From: a virus
Virus record (IMG/VR): IMGVR_UViG_3300028840_001676
Location: 1 to 29,547 of that record
Strand: one strand, 5' to 3'
DNA: 29,547 nt
In this document: positions 6,105-13,135 of the stretch, piece after piece
Numbering within the stretch: position 1 is the first letter of the stretch
Layout: every line of letters starts with the position of its first letter
Program-made: the position numbers and the translations under genes
The notes under the pieces: generated by a model
Databases searched by the model: none
Told to the model about the DNA's origin: nothing
The model's input: the letters and a program-made list of their open reading frames with translations, nothing else

Positions 6105-6217
6105 GGCGTAATTGCCTCACCTCTTGTTATTATATTATTATATTAAGACGCCCCACGCAACCACTTTTCTTCACTTTTTTTACTTTTTTTATCGTAAAGA
6201 TTCAGGCTAGTTACGCC
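6105..6217. repeat. Inverted pair of GGCGTAA-type sites
   Basis: GGCGTAATTGCC on the plus strand (6105-6116) and GGCGTAACTAGCC on the minus strand (6217-6205) face each other across the AT-rich core. Their placement on both sides of the leftward -10 boxes suggests operator sites. Confidence 0.45.
6129..6160 (-). promoter_or_regulatory. Candidate leftward promoter with two TATAAT boxes
   Basis: On the minus strand perfect TATAAT hexamers occur at 6142-6137 and 6134-6129. The nearest -35-like element is TTGCGT (6160-6155), 20 bases before the second box, so spacing is not ideal. It would serve the gene at 6084. Confidence 0.4.
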
Positions 6218-6235
6218 TATACCGTAAAACTACCG

Positions 6236-6270
6236 TTGAACAATTGCGCCGAATGATCGATATTTATCAT
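6236..6270 (+). promoter_or_regulatory. Candidate rightward promoter overlapped by an operator-like repeat
   Basis: TTGAAC (6236-6241) is followed after 17 bases by GATATT (6259-6264). The inverted repeat ATGAT (6253-6257) / ATCAT (6266-6270) straddles this -10, which is where a repressor would act. Both hexamers are imperfect. Confidence 0.35.
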
Positions 6271-6301
6271 CGTAGGATATATACAACTATGGAGGCTATA
6301 T

Positions 6302-7315
6302 ATGAAATTGAACATTCAAAAGGCAGCACGTACGCAACGAAAAGCGAAGATCTGTTTGGCAGGTCCAAGCGGCAGCGGCAAAACGATGACCGCTTTAAGG
6401 GTCGCTCGCGGGCTTGTGGGCGATGCTGGCAAGATCCTGGTACTTGATACTGAACGCGGCAGCGCGTCGCTCTATAGCGATGTCACCGATTATGACGTGG
6501 CGGAGCTGCCTAACTTCTTATACGACACATATATTTCGGGCATCAAAGAGGCTGAAAAACTAGGCTATGACTGCCTTGTCATCGATTCGCTATCCCACGC
6601 TTGGCAGGAATTTCTCGACCAACATACGAAGATGCAGGGTAATAGCTACGTCAACTGGTCAAAGATCACGCCGAAATATAACGAGCTTATACAGGCAATC
6701 GTAAACTATAGCGGGCACATTATCGTGACGATGCGCGCCAAAACGAAATACGAGATGGATGAGAAAAACAGACCATCACGCCAGTATATCGGGACAATCA
6801 TGCGAGACGGCACCGAATATGAGTTCGACGTGGTAGGGATGATCTCAATTGATCACAATATGACGATCGAAAAATCGAGGATCGCTAAACTCCAAGATCG
6901 AATCATCACAAAACCCGGTGAAGATTTCGGTGTTGAGGTAGCGGAATGGCTCGGCAATGCACCCGCGAAAAGCCCGGTGAACATTAAACCCGCGCCAGTA
7001 GCGAAAGAAAAGAAAGTTGTCGATATGAGTCAAATTATCGCCAAGTTTCACGCGATAGTTTCGACGCAAGTTATGACCGAAGAGACTGCTATTCAGGCGA
7101 TGCCGAACCGCTACGAATTTCCTGAAGGTATGACGCCGGAGGAAAAGCTGGCAATCCTTGAGCGCGTTATCCCGCAAGGTGGCTGCTACTCAAAACAAAA
7201 AAAGTGTGTGTTTAGCGTCAAAGCGCTGCCGCTCATGGAAAAGGTCTGGATTGAATGGCAAGCGCCGCACCACCACGAAGAAAATGCAACTGTTGAAATG
7301 ATGGAGGCTGAATAA
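6302..7315 (+). CDS. Sak4-like RecA-fold ATPase (recombination)
   Basis: A 337-residue protein with a RecA-type ATPase core. Walker A is GPSGSGKT at residues 21-28, a conserved LVLDTERGSASLY follows, and the Walker B strand is DCLVIDS. The IIVTMRAKTKYE and GTIMRDGTEYEFD segments fit the phage AAA_24 / Sak4-type family, which pairs single-stranded DNA and works with an SSB in phage recombination. The C-terminal third (from about 230) is a separate charged region with a GGCYSKQKKC patch. The gene starts behind GGAGGCTATATATG and leads a three-gene rightward operon. The family call is firm for a phage RecA-like NTPase; strand annealing is inferred. Confidence 0.82.
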   Translation: MKLNIQKAARTQRKAKICLAGPSGSGKTMTALRVARGLVGDAGKILVLDTERGSASLYSDVTDYDVAELPNFLYDTYISGIKEAEKLGYDCLVIDSLSHAWQEFLDQHTKMQGNSYVNWSKITPKYNELIQAIVNYSGHIIVTMRAKTKYEMDEKNRPSRQYIGTIMRDGTEYEFDVVGMISIDHNMTIEKSRIAKLQDRIITKPGEDFGVEVAEWLGNAPAKSPVNIKPAPVAKEKKVVDMSQIIAKFHAIVSTQVMTEETAIQAMPNRYEFPEGMTPEEKLAILERVIPQGGCYSKQKKCVFSVKALPLMEKVWIEWQAPHHHEENATVEMMEAE

Positions 7316-7316
7316 G

Positions 7317-7826
7317 ATGAGTATAGCAAAGAGAATATTTGATCTCGCTGAATGGATGGCTGTTTTAGAGCACGAAATATTGTGCGCTGGTGGCGAATTG
7401 ACTCCAGCTCTTGAGAAAGAACAAGAGTTGATTGATCAAGCGCGTGAAGACGGCGTACAAAGGCTTGTAGGCTGGATCTACGCTGTCGAAGCTGAGATAG
7501 CTGGATTGGAAAAAATTCGGGATGAAATTCGAGCGGCGCTCAAGTCGCAAGAAAACTTGCTCGAATATATTAAATTCCTAGCGTCTCAGATTGTAGACGT
7601 CAAAACCAAAACGCCTCTTGGCACCGTATCCCCGCGTCTAAAACGTGAAATCAAAGTTGATAACTTAATCGACCTAGAAGATCGTTTTTTGCGCGTGCGG
7701 AAAGAAGTCAATAGAACGGCAATCAATGAAGCTCTTGAGGCTGGCGAGAAAATCGACGGCGTGACTGTTGAAAGCCGTCCAACTATAACGCTCTACAAAC
7801 CAAGAGGTAAAAAGAATGGGCAATGA
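7317..7826 (+). CDS. Gp157-like siphovirus protein
   Basis: A 169-residue protein with a long helical or coiled-coil middle (AVEAEIAGLEKIRDEIRAAL) and a beta-prone C-terminal part (TPLGTVSPRLKREIKVDN, then INEALEAGEKIDGVTVESR). This matches the Siphovirus Gp157 family, first linked to phage resistance in Streptococcus thermophilus phage work and often found beside recombination genes. It starts one base after the stop of the ATPase gene, so the two are cotranscribed and probably coupled. The molecular activity is not known. Confidence 0.72.
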   Translation: MSIAKRIFDLAEWMAVLEHEILCAGGELTPALEKEQELIDQAREDGVQRLVGWIYAVEAEIAGLEKIRDEIRAALKSQENLLEYIKFLASQIVDVKTKTPLGTVSPRLKREIKVDNLIDLEDRFLRVRKEVNRTAINEALEAGEKIDGVTVESRPTITLYKPRGKKNGQ

Positions 7827-7953
7827 TAAAAAAATTGTAGGATTCCGCGCCACGCTTAGAGATTTGAAGAACCTTAAAAAGCTCATGAAAAGATGGGGCG
7901 AATCGGCAAGCGGCGCCATAAAACGCGCTCTTGAGATGTGTGCGAATAAATAA
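7816..7953 (+). CDS. Mini ribbon-helix-helix protein (45 aa)
   Basis: A 45-residue frame overlapping the Gp157-like gene by 11 bases, with AAGAGG before its ATG. A beta strand (KIVGFRATLRD) is followed by a helix (LKNLKKLMKRWG) and a second helix (ESASGAIKRALEMC), the complete minimal ribbon-helix-helix fold of Arc/CopG type. It is very basic. It closes the rightward operon and may regulate it, opposing or partnering the other such regulator at 5561. Confidence 0.65.
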   Translation: MGNDKKIVGFRATLRDLKNLKKLMKRWGESASGAIKRALEMCANK

Positions 7954-7985
7954 AAAAAGAGGCGGGCAAATGCCCGCCTTTATTA
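7952..7985. terminator. Bidirectional terminator between convergent operons
   Basis: AGGCGGGC (7960-7967) pairs with GCCCGCCT (7972-7979). On the plus strand it is followed by TTTATTAT, and on the minus strand by a run of seven T (7958-7952). It ends the rightward recombination operon and the leftward late operon. Confidence 0.85.
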
Positions 7986-8120
7986 TAGCCCAAGAAAAGG
8001 CTTAATGAATTCAACAATCGCCTGAGCAAATTGCGGCAACCCGAGCACCTCAAGAAATTGCGTGATGAACGCAATCAACCCAACGGCACCGGCTAATTTT
8101 AGTTTGTCTTTATTGATCAT
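7983..8120 (-). CDS. Small hydrophobic protein, holin candidate (45 aa)
   Basis: A 45-residue frame with a Lys-rich start (MINKDKLK), one clear hydrophobic helix (LAGAVGLIAFITQFLEVLGL) and a second shorter amphipathic one near the C-terminus (AIVEFIKPFLGL). GAGGAG lies before its ATG, inside the end of the upstream lipoprotein gene (11-base overlap). Being last in the lysis block and membrane-active in appearance makes it a holin or antiholin candidate, but no family match is recognised. Confidence 0.6.
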   Translation of the reverse strand: MINKDKLKLAGAVGLIAFITQFLEVLGLPQFAQAIVEFIKPFLGL

Positions 8121-8973
8121 CTTGTATACTCCTCAAGAGTTTATTGATTTCTATTCTATCATGCTCCGAAACCCTTATAGTTCGCTGATAAGGCGGAAGA
8201 GTCCCGCCACTATCGCCCAATAACCCGTTGAAACTGGCTTTCCAGATATATATAGCTCGCGCTCCTCGAAATCGCTCGGTGATTCTACCAAGCACATCTT
8301 CTCGCGTATATTTATACGGTAACCGCCAGATGTTTCCTCCGAGATCGAGATCGTACCCGTCGTTCGACCATCCGTGATCTGCATTGTCGAATAGGGCGAC
8401 GGCTTCATTGTGCAGCTCGCAAAAATCAGCGGCAGCGCAATCATCATCAGTGACTTCAAGCCCATTTTTGTTCCGTCCAATTCTAGCCTCCGGTAGAAAT
8501 TCTCTGAGCTTGTTTGCGACATATTCAAAATCTGAATTTTTCAAATCGTCTTCAAGCGCTGGCGTGATTATTAGCTCATCTCGATCTTTTATGTATGGGA
8601 TGATCTCATCATATGCGCTCATAGCCTTTTCAAGAATCGTATCATAGCCCGGCGCATCTGGACCGCTGCAGTTGCCCTTCCTCAAACAAACCGCATTTAC
8701 TAAAAAGACCTGCACGCTCTTAGGTCTCGAATCGCTCAAGAATGAAAGTAAGCAATCCGAATCTTCTCCGAACGAATCCCACAAAAACGAAACCGCTGGT
8801 GCGTCAATGCCATCCAGCATTTCAAACAATTGACCGCATTCAAAAGTTTCTGAGCGAAGCCCCAGAAGTGTTAAGCCGTGAAAGCGCGTCGGCTCTGGTC
8901 TGACATCGCTACTCTTTGAGCAACTAACACATAATAGAAAAACGATAAAACAAGCGCCTAAGATTTTCTCCAT
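8110..8973 (-). CDS. Large phage lipoprotein in lysis block
   Basis: The start is put at ATG 8973 (MEKILGACFIVFLLCVSC) because AAGGA precedes it and a signal sequence with a lipobox-like end (CVSC) begins there; an earlier ATG at 9006 is possible. The mature protein, about 270 residues, has at least seven Cys and alternates beta strands ending in polar residues with helices (APAVSFLWDSFG, SVQVFLVNAVCL, ELIITPALEDDL, ALFDNADHGWSNDGYDLD, ARAIYIWKASFNG). That pattern suggests a TIM-barrel or glycosidase-like fold on the outside of the inner membrane, but no family is recognised. It overlaps the endolysin gene by 16 bases and contains a second gene in another frame. Confidence 0.7.
   Translation of the reverse strand: MEKILGACFIVFLLCVSCSKSSDVRPEPTRFHGLTLLGLRSETFECGQLFEMLDGIDAPAVSFLWDSFGEDSDCLLSFLSDSRPKSVQVFLVNAVCLRKGNCSGPDAPGYDTILEKAMSAYDEIIPYIKDRDELIITPALEDDLKNSDFEYVANKLREFLPEARIGRNKNGLEVTDDDCAAADFCELHNEAVALFDNADHGWSNDGYDLDLGGNIWRLPYKYTREDVLGRITERFRGARAIYIWKASFNGLLGDSGGTLPPYQRTIRVSEHDRIEINKLLRSIQDDQ
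8175..8465 (-). CDS. Nested lipoprotein gene, spanin candidate (96 aa)
   Basis: Entirely inside the larger lipoprotein gene but in a different frame. From ATG 8465 it encodes a textbook signal peptide, MGLKSLMMIALPLIFASC, with Cys 18 as the lipidation site, then about 60 residues of strand-prone sequence (MQITDGRTTGTISISEE, GGYRINIREK) and a hydrophobic C-terminal segment (GYWAIVAGLFRLI). A GGAGG lies well placed before an in-frame TTG five codons upstream, and GGA again before the ATG. A nested lipoprotein gene in the lysis block recalls Rz1 of lambda; lipobox plus strands plus a C-terminal hydrophobic segment recalls the single-molecule spanin of phage T1. Either reading is inference. Confidence 0.55.
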   Translation of the reverse strand: MGLKSLMMIALPLIFASCTMKPSPYSTMQITDGRTTGTISISEETSGGYRINIREKMCLVESPSDFEERELYISGKPVSTGYWAIVAGLFRLISEL

Positions 8974-9383
8974 TGCGTGATCCTTCCATCGCCGTAGCGA
9001 TCCCACGTGTCAAGATGAACGAAAGTATTATAAAGCCCGATCCCTTTCCACTTTTTAAAATCAACGGCTAGGCTCCGAAAAGTATGTAAAGGCATGTTAT
9101 CCGGTGTTACATCAAAAGCGCAGCCTCTTGAATGCGCGCTCATACTAGCCCCATGACCTAGCCCTAAATGCTCTTTCGGCGTTCTATAGCCGCGTAGATT
9201 GAGACCTCTATGGTTGACTCGAAAACGCACGCCTAATTTCAGGCGAAACTCTTGCAAGATATCAAGCGCGTTTAAATCAATGCCAATAATGCCATGCGCT
9301 TCATAGCGTTTCATCGCTATAGGTGAAAGCACCTCTTCAGGTAAAAAGTTCGGGAAACGTTTATGCCAGTCTTCTACCTTCAT
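8958..9383 (-). CDS. M15-type peptidase, endolysin
   Basis: A 141-residue single-domain peptidase of the M15 (D-Ala-D-Ala carboxypeptidase / L-Ala-D-Glu endopeptidase) type. The zinc site reads SAHSRGCAFDV with His 84 and Asp 91, and the third ligand His 123 is in FVHLDTWDR. An NHRGLNLRGYRTP segment precedes them. It would cut the peptide stems of host peptidoglycan at lysis; no separate wall-binding domain is present, as usual for phages of Gram-negative hosts. No signal peptide is seen, so export depends on a holin. Coupled by ATGA to the XhlA-like gene upstream. Confidence 0.85.
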   Translation of the reverse strand: MKVEDWHKRFPNFLPEEVLSPIAMKRYEAHGIIGIDLNALDILQEFRLKLGVRFRVNHRGLNLRGYRTPKEHLGLGHGASMSAHSRGCAFDVTPDNMPLHTFRSLAVDFKKWKGIGLYNTFVHLDTWDRYGDGRITQWRKS

Positions 9384-9637
9384 TTGTGTGCGACCATGTT
9401 ATTGATTACCGCAATTAAACCCGCCATTGCACCACCGACTGTTGTCACGATCAAAGTATAGAGTTTAATATTGCTTTTATTTTCAGGCATGAAGAAATTC
9501 TTTAATGCGTGAAGCTCGGCTTTTAACTCTTGGTTTTCAAGCCGTAAGGATACTACCTCCGCTGAAACGTGCTTAATCTCTTTCTGAAGGCTGCGAATCT
9601 CAAAGAGTAATACCTGAATTAACTTGTCTTCGCTCAT
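9380..9637 (-). CDS. XhlA/holin-like membrane protein
   Basis: An 85-residue protein with an N-terminal coiled coil of about 50 residues (SLQKEIKHVSAEVVSLRLEN) and one C-terminal transmembrane helix at about 60-79 (LYTLIVTTVGGAMAGLIAVI). The architecture matches XhlA-type lysis accessory proteins that assist a holin. It lies between the fibre-associated gene and the endolysin gene, coupled by ATGA overlaps at both ends. It could be the holin itself or an inner-membrane spanin subunit, though the helix is C-terminal rather than N-terminal. Confidence 0.65.
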   Translation of the reverse strand: MSEDKLIQVLLFEIRSLQKEIKHVSAEVVSLRLENQELKAELHALKNFFMPENKSNIKLYTLIVTTVGGAMAGLIAVINNMVAHK

Positions 9638-10035
9638 GGCAATGCATCAAACCTCGCCTTGATTTGTGACAAGTATTCATCAGGTAAAAGCATCAACGCT
9701 TCGAGAAGCTCCTGCGCTCTTTGCTGATTAGCTGCTTGCTCGCGCTCTTCCTGATCTGTCATTGCTGGATCATGCGCTGCTATAGCCGCTTCGAATGCCG
9801 CTCGGTTGTCCTCTTCACCGTTTGGTATCTCTATCCAGAAAGGCGATATCCAAGGCGCGTCGATGTCATCTGGTGGCGTTATGTGATCCGGGCATGTTAG
9901 ACCGTCTCGGTATGGGAAACGGTTCCAGTTCATGCTTTGGTTAATGTGTATCTTTGCATCGGCTTGAATTGCTTCAAGCTCTTGACACAGTATGCGCTCG
10001 TTTAGTTTGTTGTTTGGTTGTGTAGTTATAATCAT
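9634..10035 (-). CDS. Tail-fibre-associated hypothetical protein
   Basis: The start is set at ATG 10035 (MIITTQPNNKLNER), which has GAGGCGG in front; an ATG at 10053 lacks a site. The 133-residue product has a Pro/Asp-rich middle (DHITPPDDIDAPWISPFW) and a long C-terminal helix rich in Glu and Gln. It follows the fibre gene by one base, so it may be a fibre chaperone or tip component. No family is recognised. Confidence 0.6.
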   Translation of the reverse strand: MIITTQPNNKLNERILCQELEAIQADAKIHINQSMNWNRFPYRDGLTCPDHITPPDDIDAPWISPFWIEIPNGEEDNRAAFEAAIAAHDPAMTDQEEREQAANQQRAQELLEALMLLPDEYLSQIKARFDALP

Positions 10036-10036
10036 G

Positions 10037-10777
10037 TTAGACCGCCTCGTCATATATCAACGTGCCATAGATGAAAAAGTTTGCGTCGATTGCCCAGTTT
10101 GCTTGATCTGTTCTTACAAATCGGGCGTTACTGCCGACTATAAAAACCTTAGCGCCATAACTAGTATAGCCTGAAACTCCAGTGGTATAACCTACTCCAA
10201 AAGTGTTATCATCATGAGCAGCAGGAGTAGCAGGCAGGCTGACGGTTAAATACTGAGCAGTCGAACCCGACAAACCGAGTTGAAGTTGCCAGTGTACCCT
10301 GATAGTTGTCGGACCTATATATTGCCACCAATTATCGAGACTGCCGCCAACTCCTATTGTCCCTGACGGACTAGAAACCGATGGAGTGTATGCAGTTGTT
10401 TGATATCCGAAAGTCGGATTCGCGATTTGAAAAGAATTCGCTGAACTTATATAAGTGACGACATATGCTTCACCTGCGGATAATTCGCCAATGATAGGAT
10501 CTCTTCGTCCAGATCCAGCCGTTGTTATCTTCAAATCTTTAGCCCCCAGCCCATTGACATTTAGTGTCGCACCGGTACTTATTAAAGTGCTATGAATTAC
10601 TATGGTAAAGCTCATTCCATCATAATATGCTGCCGGGGCTGGTGTGAGCGTTACAGTATAGTTTGGTTGCGTTCCTGCTGTAAGAACTGCCTCATTGATA
10701 AAACGATTGCCATCAATTAAATCTGCAAGCTCTTCCCGCGTGTAGTCTGTTGTTCGTATCGAATCAGCGTATGCCAT
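10037..10777 (-). CDS. Tail fibre / receptor-binding protein
   Basis: A 246-residue protein. After a short helical start (TREELADLIDGNRF) comes a strand-rich domain with the repeating style of phage fibre shafts (GATLNVNGLGAKDLKI, GELSAGEAYVVTYISS), then a Gly/Ser-rich linker and a C-terminal beta domain with many aromatic residues (NWWQYIGPTTIRVHWQLQL), probably the host-contact tip. Position between hub and lysis genes fits. It is short for a complete fibre, so it may sit on the hub protein as a trimeric tip. Confidence 0.7.
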   Translation of the reverse strand: MAYADSIRTTDYTREELADLIDGNRFINEAVLTAGTQPNYTVTLTPAPAAYYDGMSFTIVIHSTLISTGATLNVNGLGAKDLKITTAGSGRRDPIIGELSAGEAYVVTYISSANSFQIANPTFGYQTTAYTPSVSSPSGTIGVGGSLDNWWQYIGPTTIRVHWQLQLGLSGSTAQYLTVSLPATPAAHDDNTFGVGYTTGVSGYTSYGAKVFIVGSNARFVRTDQANWAIDANFFIYGTLIYDEAV

Positions 10778-10783
10778 AAATCA

Positions 10784-13135
10784 TCATCCCCAGATCGGAT
10801 CTTGAGAATCAAGCGCTATTCGTGCAGTACATCGCCAAAACGGCGCTTGATTGCTGGTTAAAAATAGTTTTTTGCTTTCTATTTGTCCTCGGTATTTCTG
10901 CAGCCGTTTTTCAGTAAACTTCCCTTCATTTACCACCGCTCGATCATACGTCGGCGGATAAGCATCGGAGCTTGTCCCGAAGTATGCGGGCATCTGTGGG
11001 AACCTGAAGTCATACACCTGAAAAACTTCAAGGCTCGGGAAACTTATATAGGGCACCTCAAAAGTAATTAGCTGCACCGGCTTTCGACCATAAACACCGG
11101 CGTATCGTTCTATTACCTCCAGAGCATGCGCCTGCGTTGTTGCAAATAAAAATTTATTGTTGCCTAGTTCACGAATGCCAAAAAGGCTTTCTGAGTTATT
11201 CAGCGCTGCTGATAGCGTCGCATCATCTCGCAGCAAATACCCCACAAAATCCCGGAGGTCGTTTTCATTTGCCGCAGCGTAAAACTCGTTACTGGATAGC
11301 TGCTGGCCATAGTTCACAAGAAACTTGTTCACTATCGTCTCTTCAGCGCTTAGGCTCCGCAGTTCTATCAGTCTCGCATTTTCATCTGAGATCGTGCCTG
11401 ATAGCGCTGGCTGGTAGCCCACCGGGTAAAGCGTGATCCCGCTGCTTGTAATACCAACCCTGCAAGCCGTTGAGTAGAGCAAGTTCCTGAGCGTTGTCGT
11501 GATGCTATCTCGTCCAGATGTTCGTCCTGCGACCTTAACGCCATCGGCTGCCAATGCATCGAGACCTGTTGAATAGGTTGATACATCAACATCGGAGTTC
11601 ACGTTCCAGTTTGCGCCGTCATATTCGCAAGTAAGTAGCTTAAACACATCTGCTGGGTCTTCTATCAGTTGCGAAGCTGATCCGGTTATGGTTCCCGATC
11701 CGTCGTCGGCTATCCCGTCACAATTGACAATAAAAGACTCATCTGAAAGAACCGCTTTCGGTGTTCCGTATTGTGTAAATGATAAATAGCTATATCCGAA
11801 ACCGGTTTCGTTCTTATTCGACGTGCTCAAGTTCGGCGTATATTCAACGCCGAAAATTGCATATTGTGGTCGCGGTAAATTGCCCGCGCCGCCTGTTAAA
11901 CTCGATGCAAGAAATCGCCATGCGTTTTCATTTAAATCAGCATTTCGATAGTAATAATCGACCGTTTGAACAGTTCCGGTTCCGTTAATAGAACCCCAAT
12001 AGAAATCGACCGGCGACTCAGCATAGAAATTCAGAGCCATATAGTGATCTTTGTTCGGCTCCATCGCGACCGGCGGATCAAAGATAAATGTCGCGGTGTA
12101 AGACGTACCCGAGGCGGCTGTTATTTGCGCCGTATAGTCGTCTGAGTTGATCGTCGATTGTCCGAGCGGCTCTGGATCGGGAACGTCCCCTGCTGGCTTT
12201 GAGTAAATCCCGCAGGTTAAGTTCTGATTGTTCGTTGAAGCTGCTCCGAGGCTCAAACAAGTAATTTCCAGCCGATTGATTAAATAGCCGCTCGATAAAT
12301 TGCTGTTATCAATTTCCCAAGCAAACCAAGCTTTTTCCTGCGTTCCTACTGCTGTAATAGTCCAAGTAAATGAAGTCGCGTCCGCTCGGATGGTATAGCT
12401 ATCTGAAAGCACCGCAGCTGCATCGTTACCATTTGCAAATGGTACATACACGCCCGCTCGGTTCTTGAATTTTACCGAGTTGACTGCTTTTACCTCAAAG
12501 TCGTCGCCGAAGTTACTAGCAAAGGCAAAATCTGGCTCTGTCGAATCACTGTTAAGTGTAAATGCTTGCGCCTCTACGTTTTCACCGAGCACGATTGGAA
12601 GCGTCCTTCCTAAGCTGGATTGCGTCGCGTCTGGATTATCCGTCGCGTTGATCTGATAGCCTAAAGCACGATTCCCAATAGGGTCAAAACTGATCCCTAA
12701 AGTCATTTGATCACGCTCGTAATTTACTTCCCAGTTTCGCACCTTACTCTTGAGAACGGCAGTACCGGTGGCGCTTGGATCTGTTAGCGGAGTATCTGGT
12801 CGCCTCAACGTCGCATAAATTGTAATCGACTGCTCTATAGGTGTATACCGCTGAAACAAGTCAATCAGCCGCCGTTCATACGCGAATGTATGCGGCTTAA
12901 TATTAAGCGAAATCGTGCCGGTAGTTTGACGCGGCAGGAAATCCGCAAGGGTAGAACCTATACCAGAAATGTTTTCGAGAATTGGATAATGCTCCGAATC
13001 CGTATCGGATAGCGCAGCGCCAAGCGTGCGATTCGTGATCAATATTGTATCAGGCGCAAGCGTATCCCAATTCTTGAGCGTCAAGTAAAACCAGATATAA
13101 AAATCGTTCTCGCTGATCGGCTTCGCTGTTGACAT
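10784..13135 (-). CDS. Tail hub / tip protein
   Basis: A 783-residue protein, the largest after the tape measure. The N-terminal part (about 1-180) resembles distal tail or hub proteins; the middle (about 230-450) is a strand-rich insert with the look of a carbohydrate-binding domain (YSKPAGDVPDPEPLGQST, VDFYWGSINGTG). The C-terminal part (HALEVIERYAGVYGRKPVQL, ITFEVPYISFPSLEVFQVYD) is typical of phage hub proteins. It would cap the tail tube and carry the fibre. The insert may bind host sugars. Six bases separate it from the fibre gene. Confidence 0.72.
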   Translation of the reverse strand: MSTAKPISENDFYIWFYLTLKNWDTLAPDTILITNRTLGAALSDTDSEHYPILENISGIGSTLADFLPRQTTGTISLNIKPHTFAYERRLIDLFQRYTPIEQSITIYATLRRPDTPLTDPSATGTAVLKSKVRNWEVNYERDQMTLGISFDPIGNRALGYQINATDNPDATQSSLGRTLPIVLGENVEAQAFTLNSDSTEPDFAFASNFGDDFEVKAVNSVKFKNRAGVYVPFANGNDAAAVLSDSYTIRADATSFTWTITAVGTQEKAWFAWEIDNSNLSSGYLINRLEITCLSLGAASTNNQNLTCGIYSKPAGDVPDPEPLGQSTINSDDYTAQITAASGTSYTATFIFDPPVAMEPNKDHYMALNFYAESPVDFYWGSINGTGTVQTVDYYYRNADLNENAWRFLASSLTGGAGNLPRPQYAIFGVEYTPNLSTSNKNETGFGYSYLSFTQYGTPKAVLSDESFIVNCDGIADDGSGTITGSASQLIEDPADVFKLLTCEYDGANWNVNSDVDVSTYSTGLDALAADGVKVAGRTSGRDSITTTLRNLLYSTACRVGITSSGITLYPVGYQPALSGTISDENARLIELRSLSAEETIVNKFLVNYGQQLSSNEFYAAANENDLRDFVGYLLRDDATLSAALNNSESLFGIRELGNNKFLFATTQAHALEVIERYAGVYGRKPVQLITFEVPYISFPSLEVFQVYDFRFPQMPAYFGTSSDAYPPTYDRAVVNEGKFTEKRLQKYRGQIESKKLFLTSNQAPFWRCTARIALDSQDPIWG

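Larger units (their letters stand above)
6085..6301. promoter_or_regulatory. Divergent early control region
   Basis: About 217 bases separate the leftward operon (start 6084) from the rightward recombination operon (start 6302). The region is AT-rich with poly-T tracts and carries candidate promoters on both strands and several inverted repeats, each listed separately. No gene is seen in it. Confidence 0.65.

Noticed and set aside
11368-11592. Minus-strand frame inside the hub gene
   Set aside because: Shadow of the hub coding sequence, no ribosome site and no plausible protein pattern.
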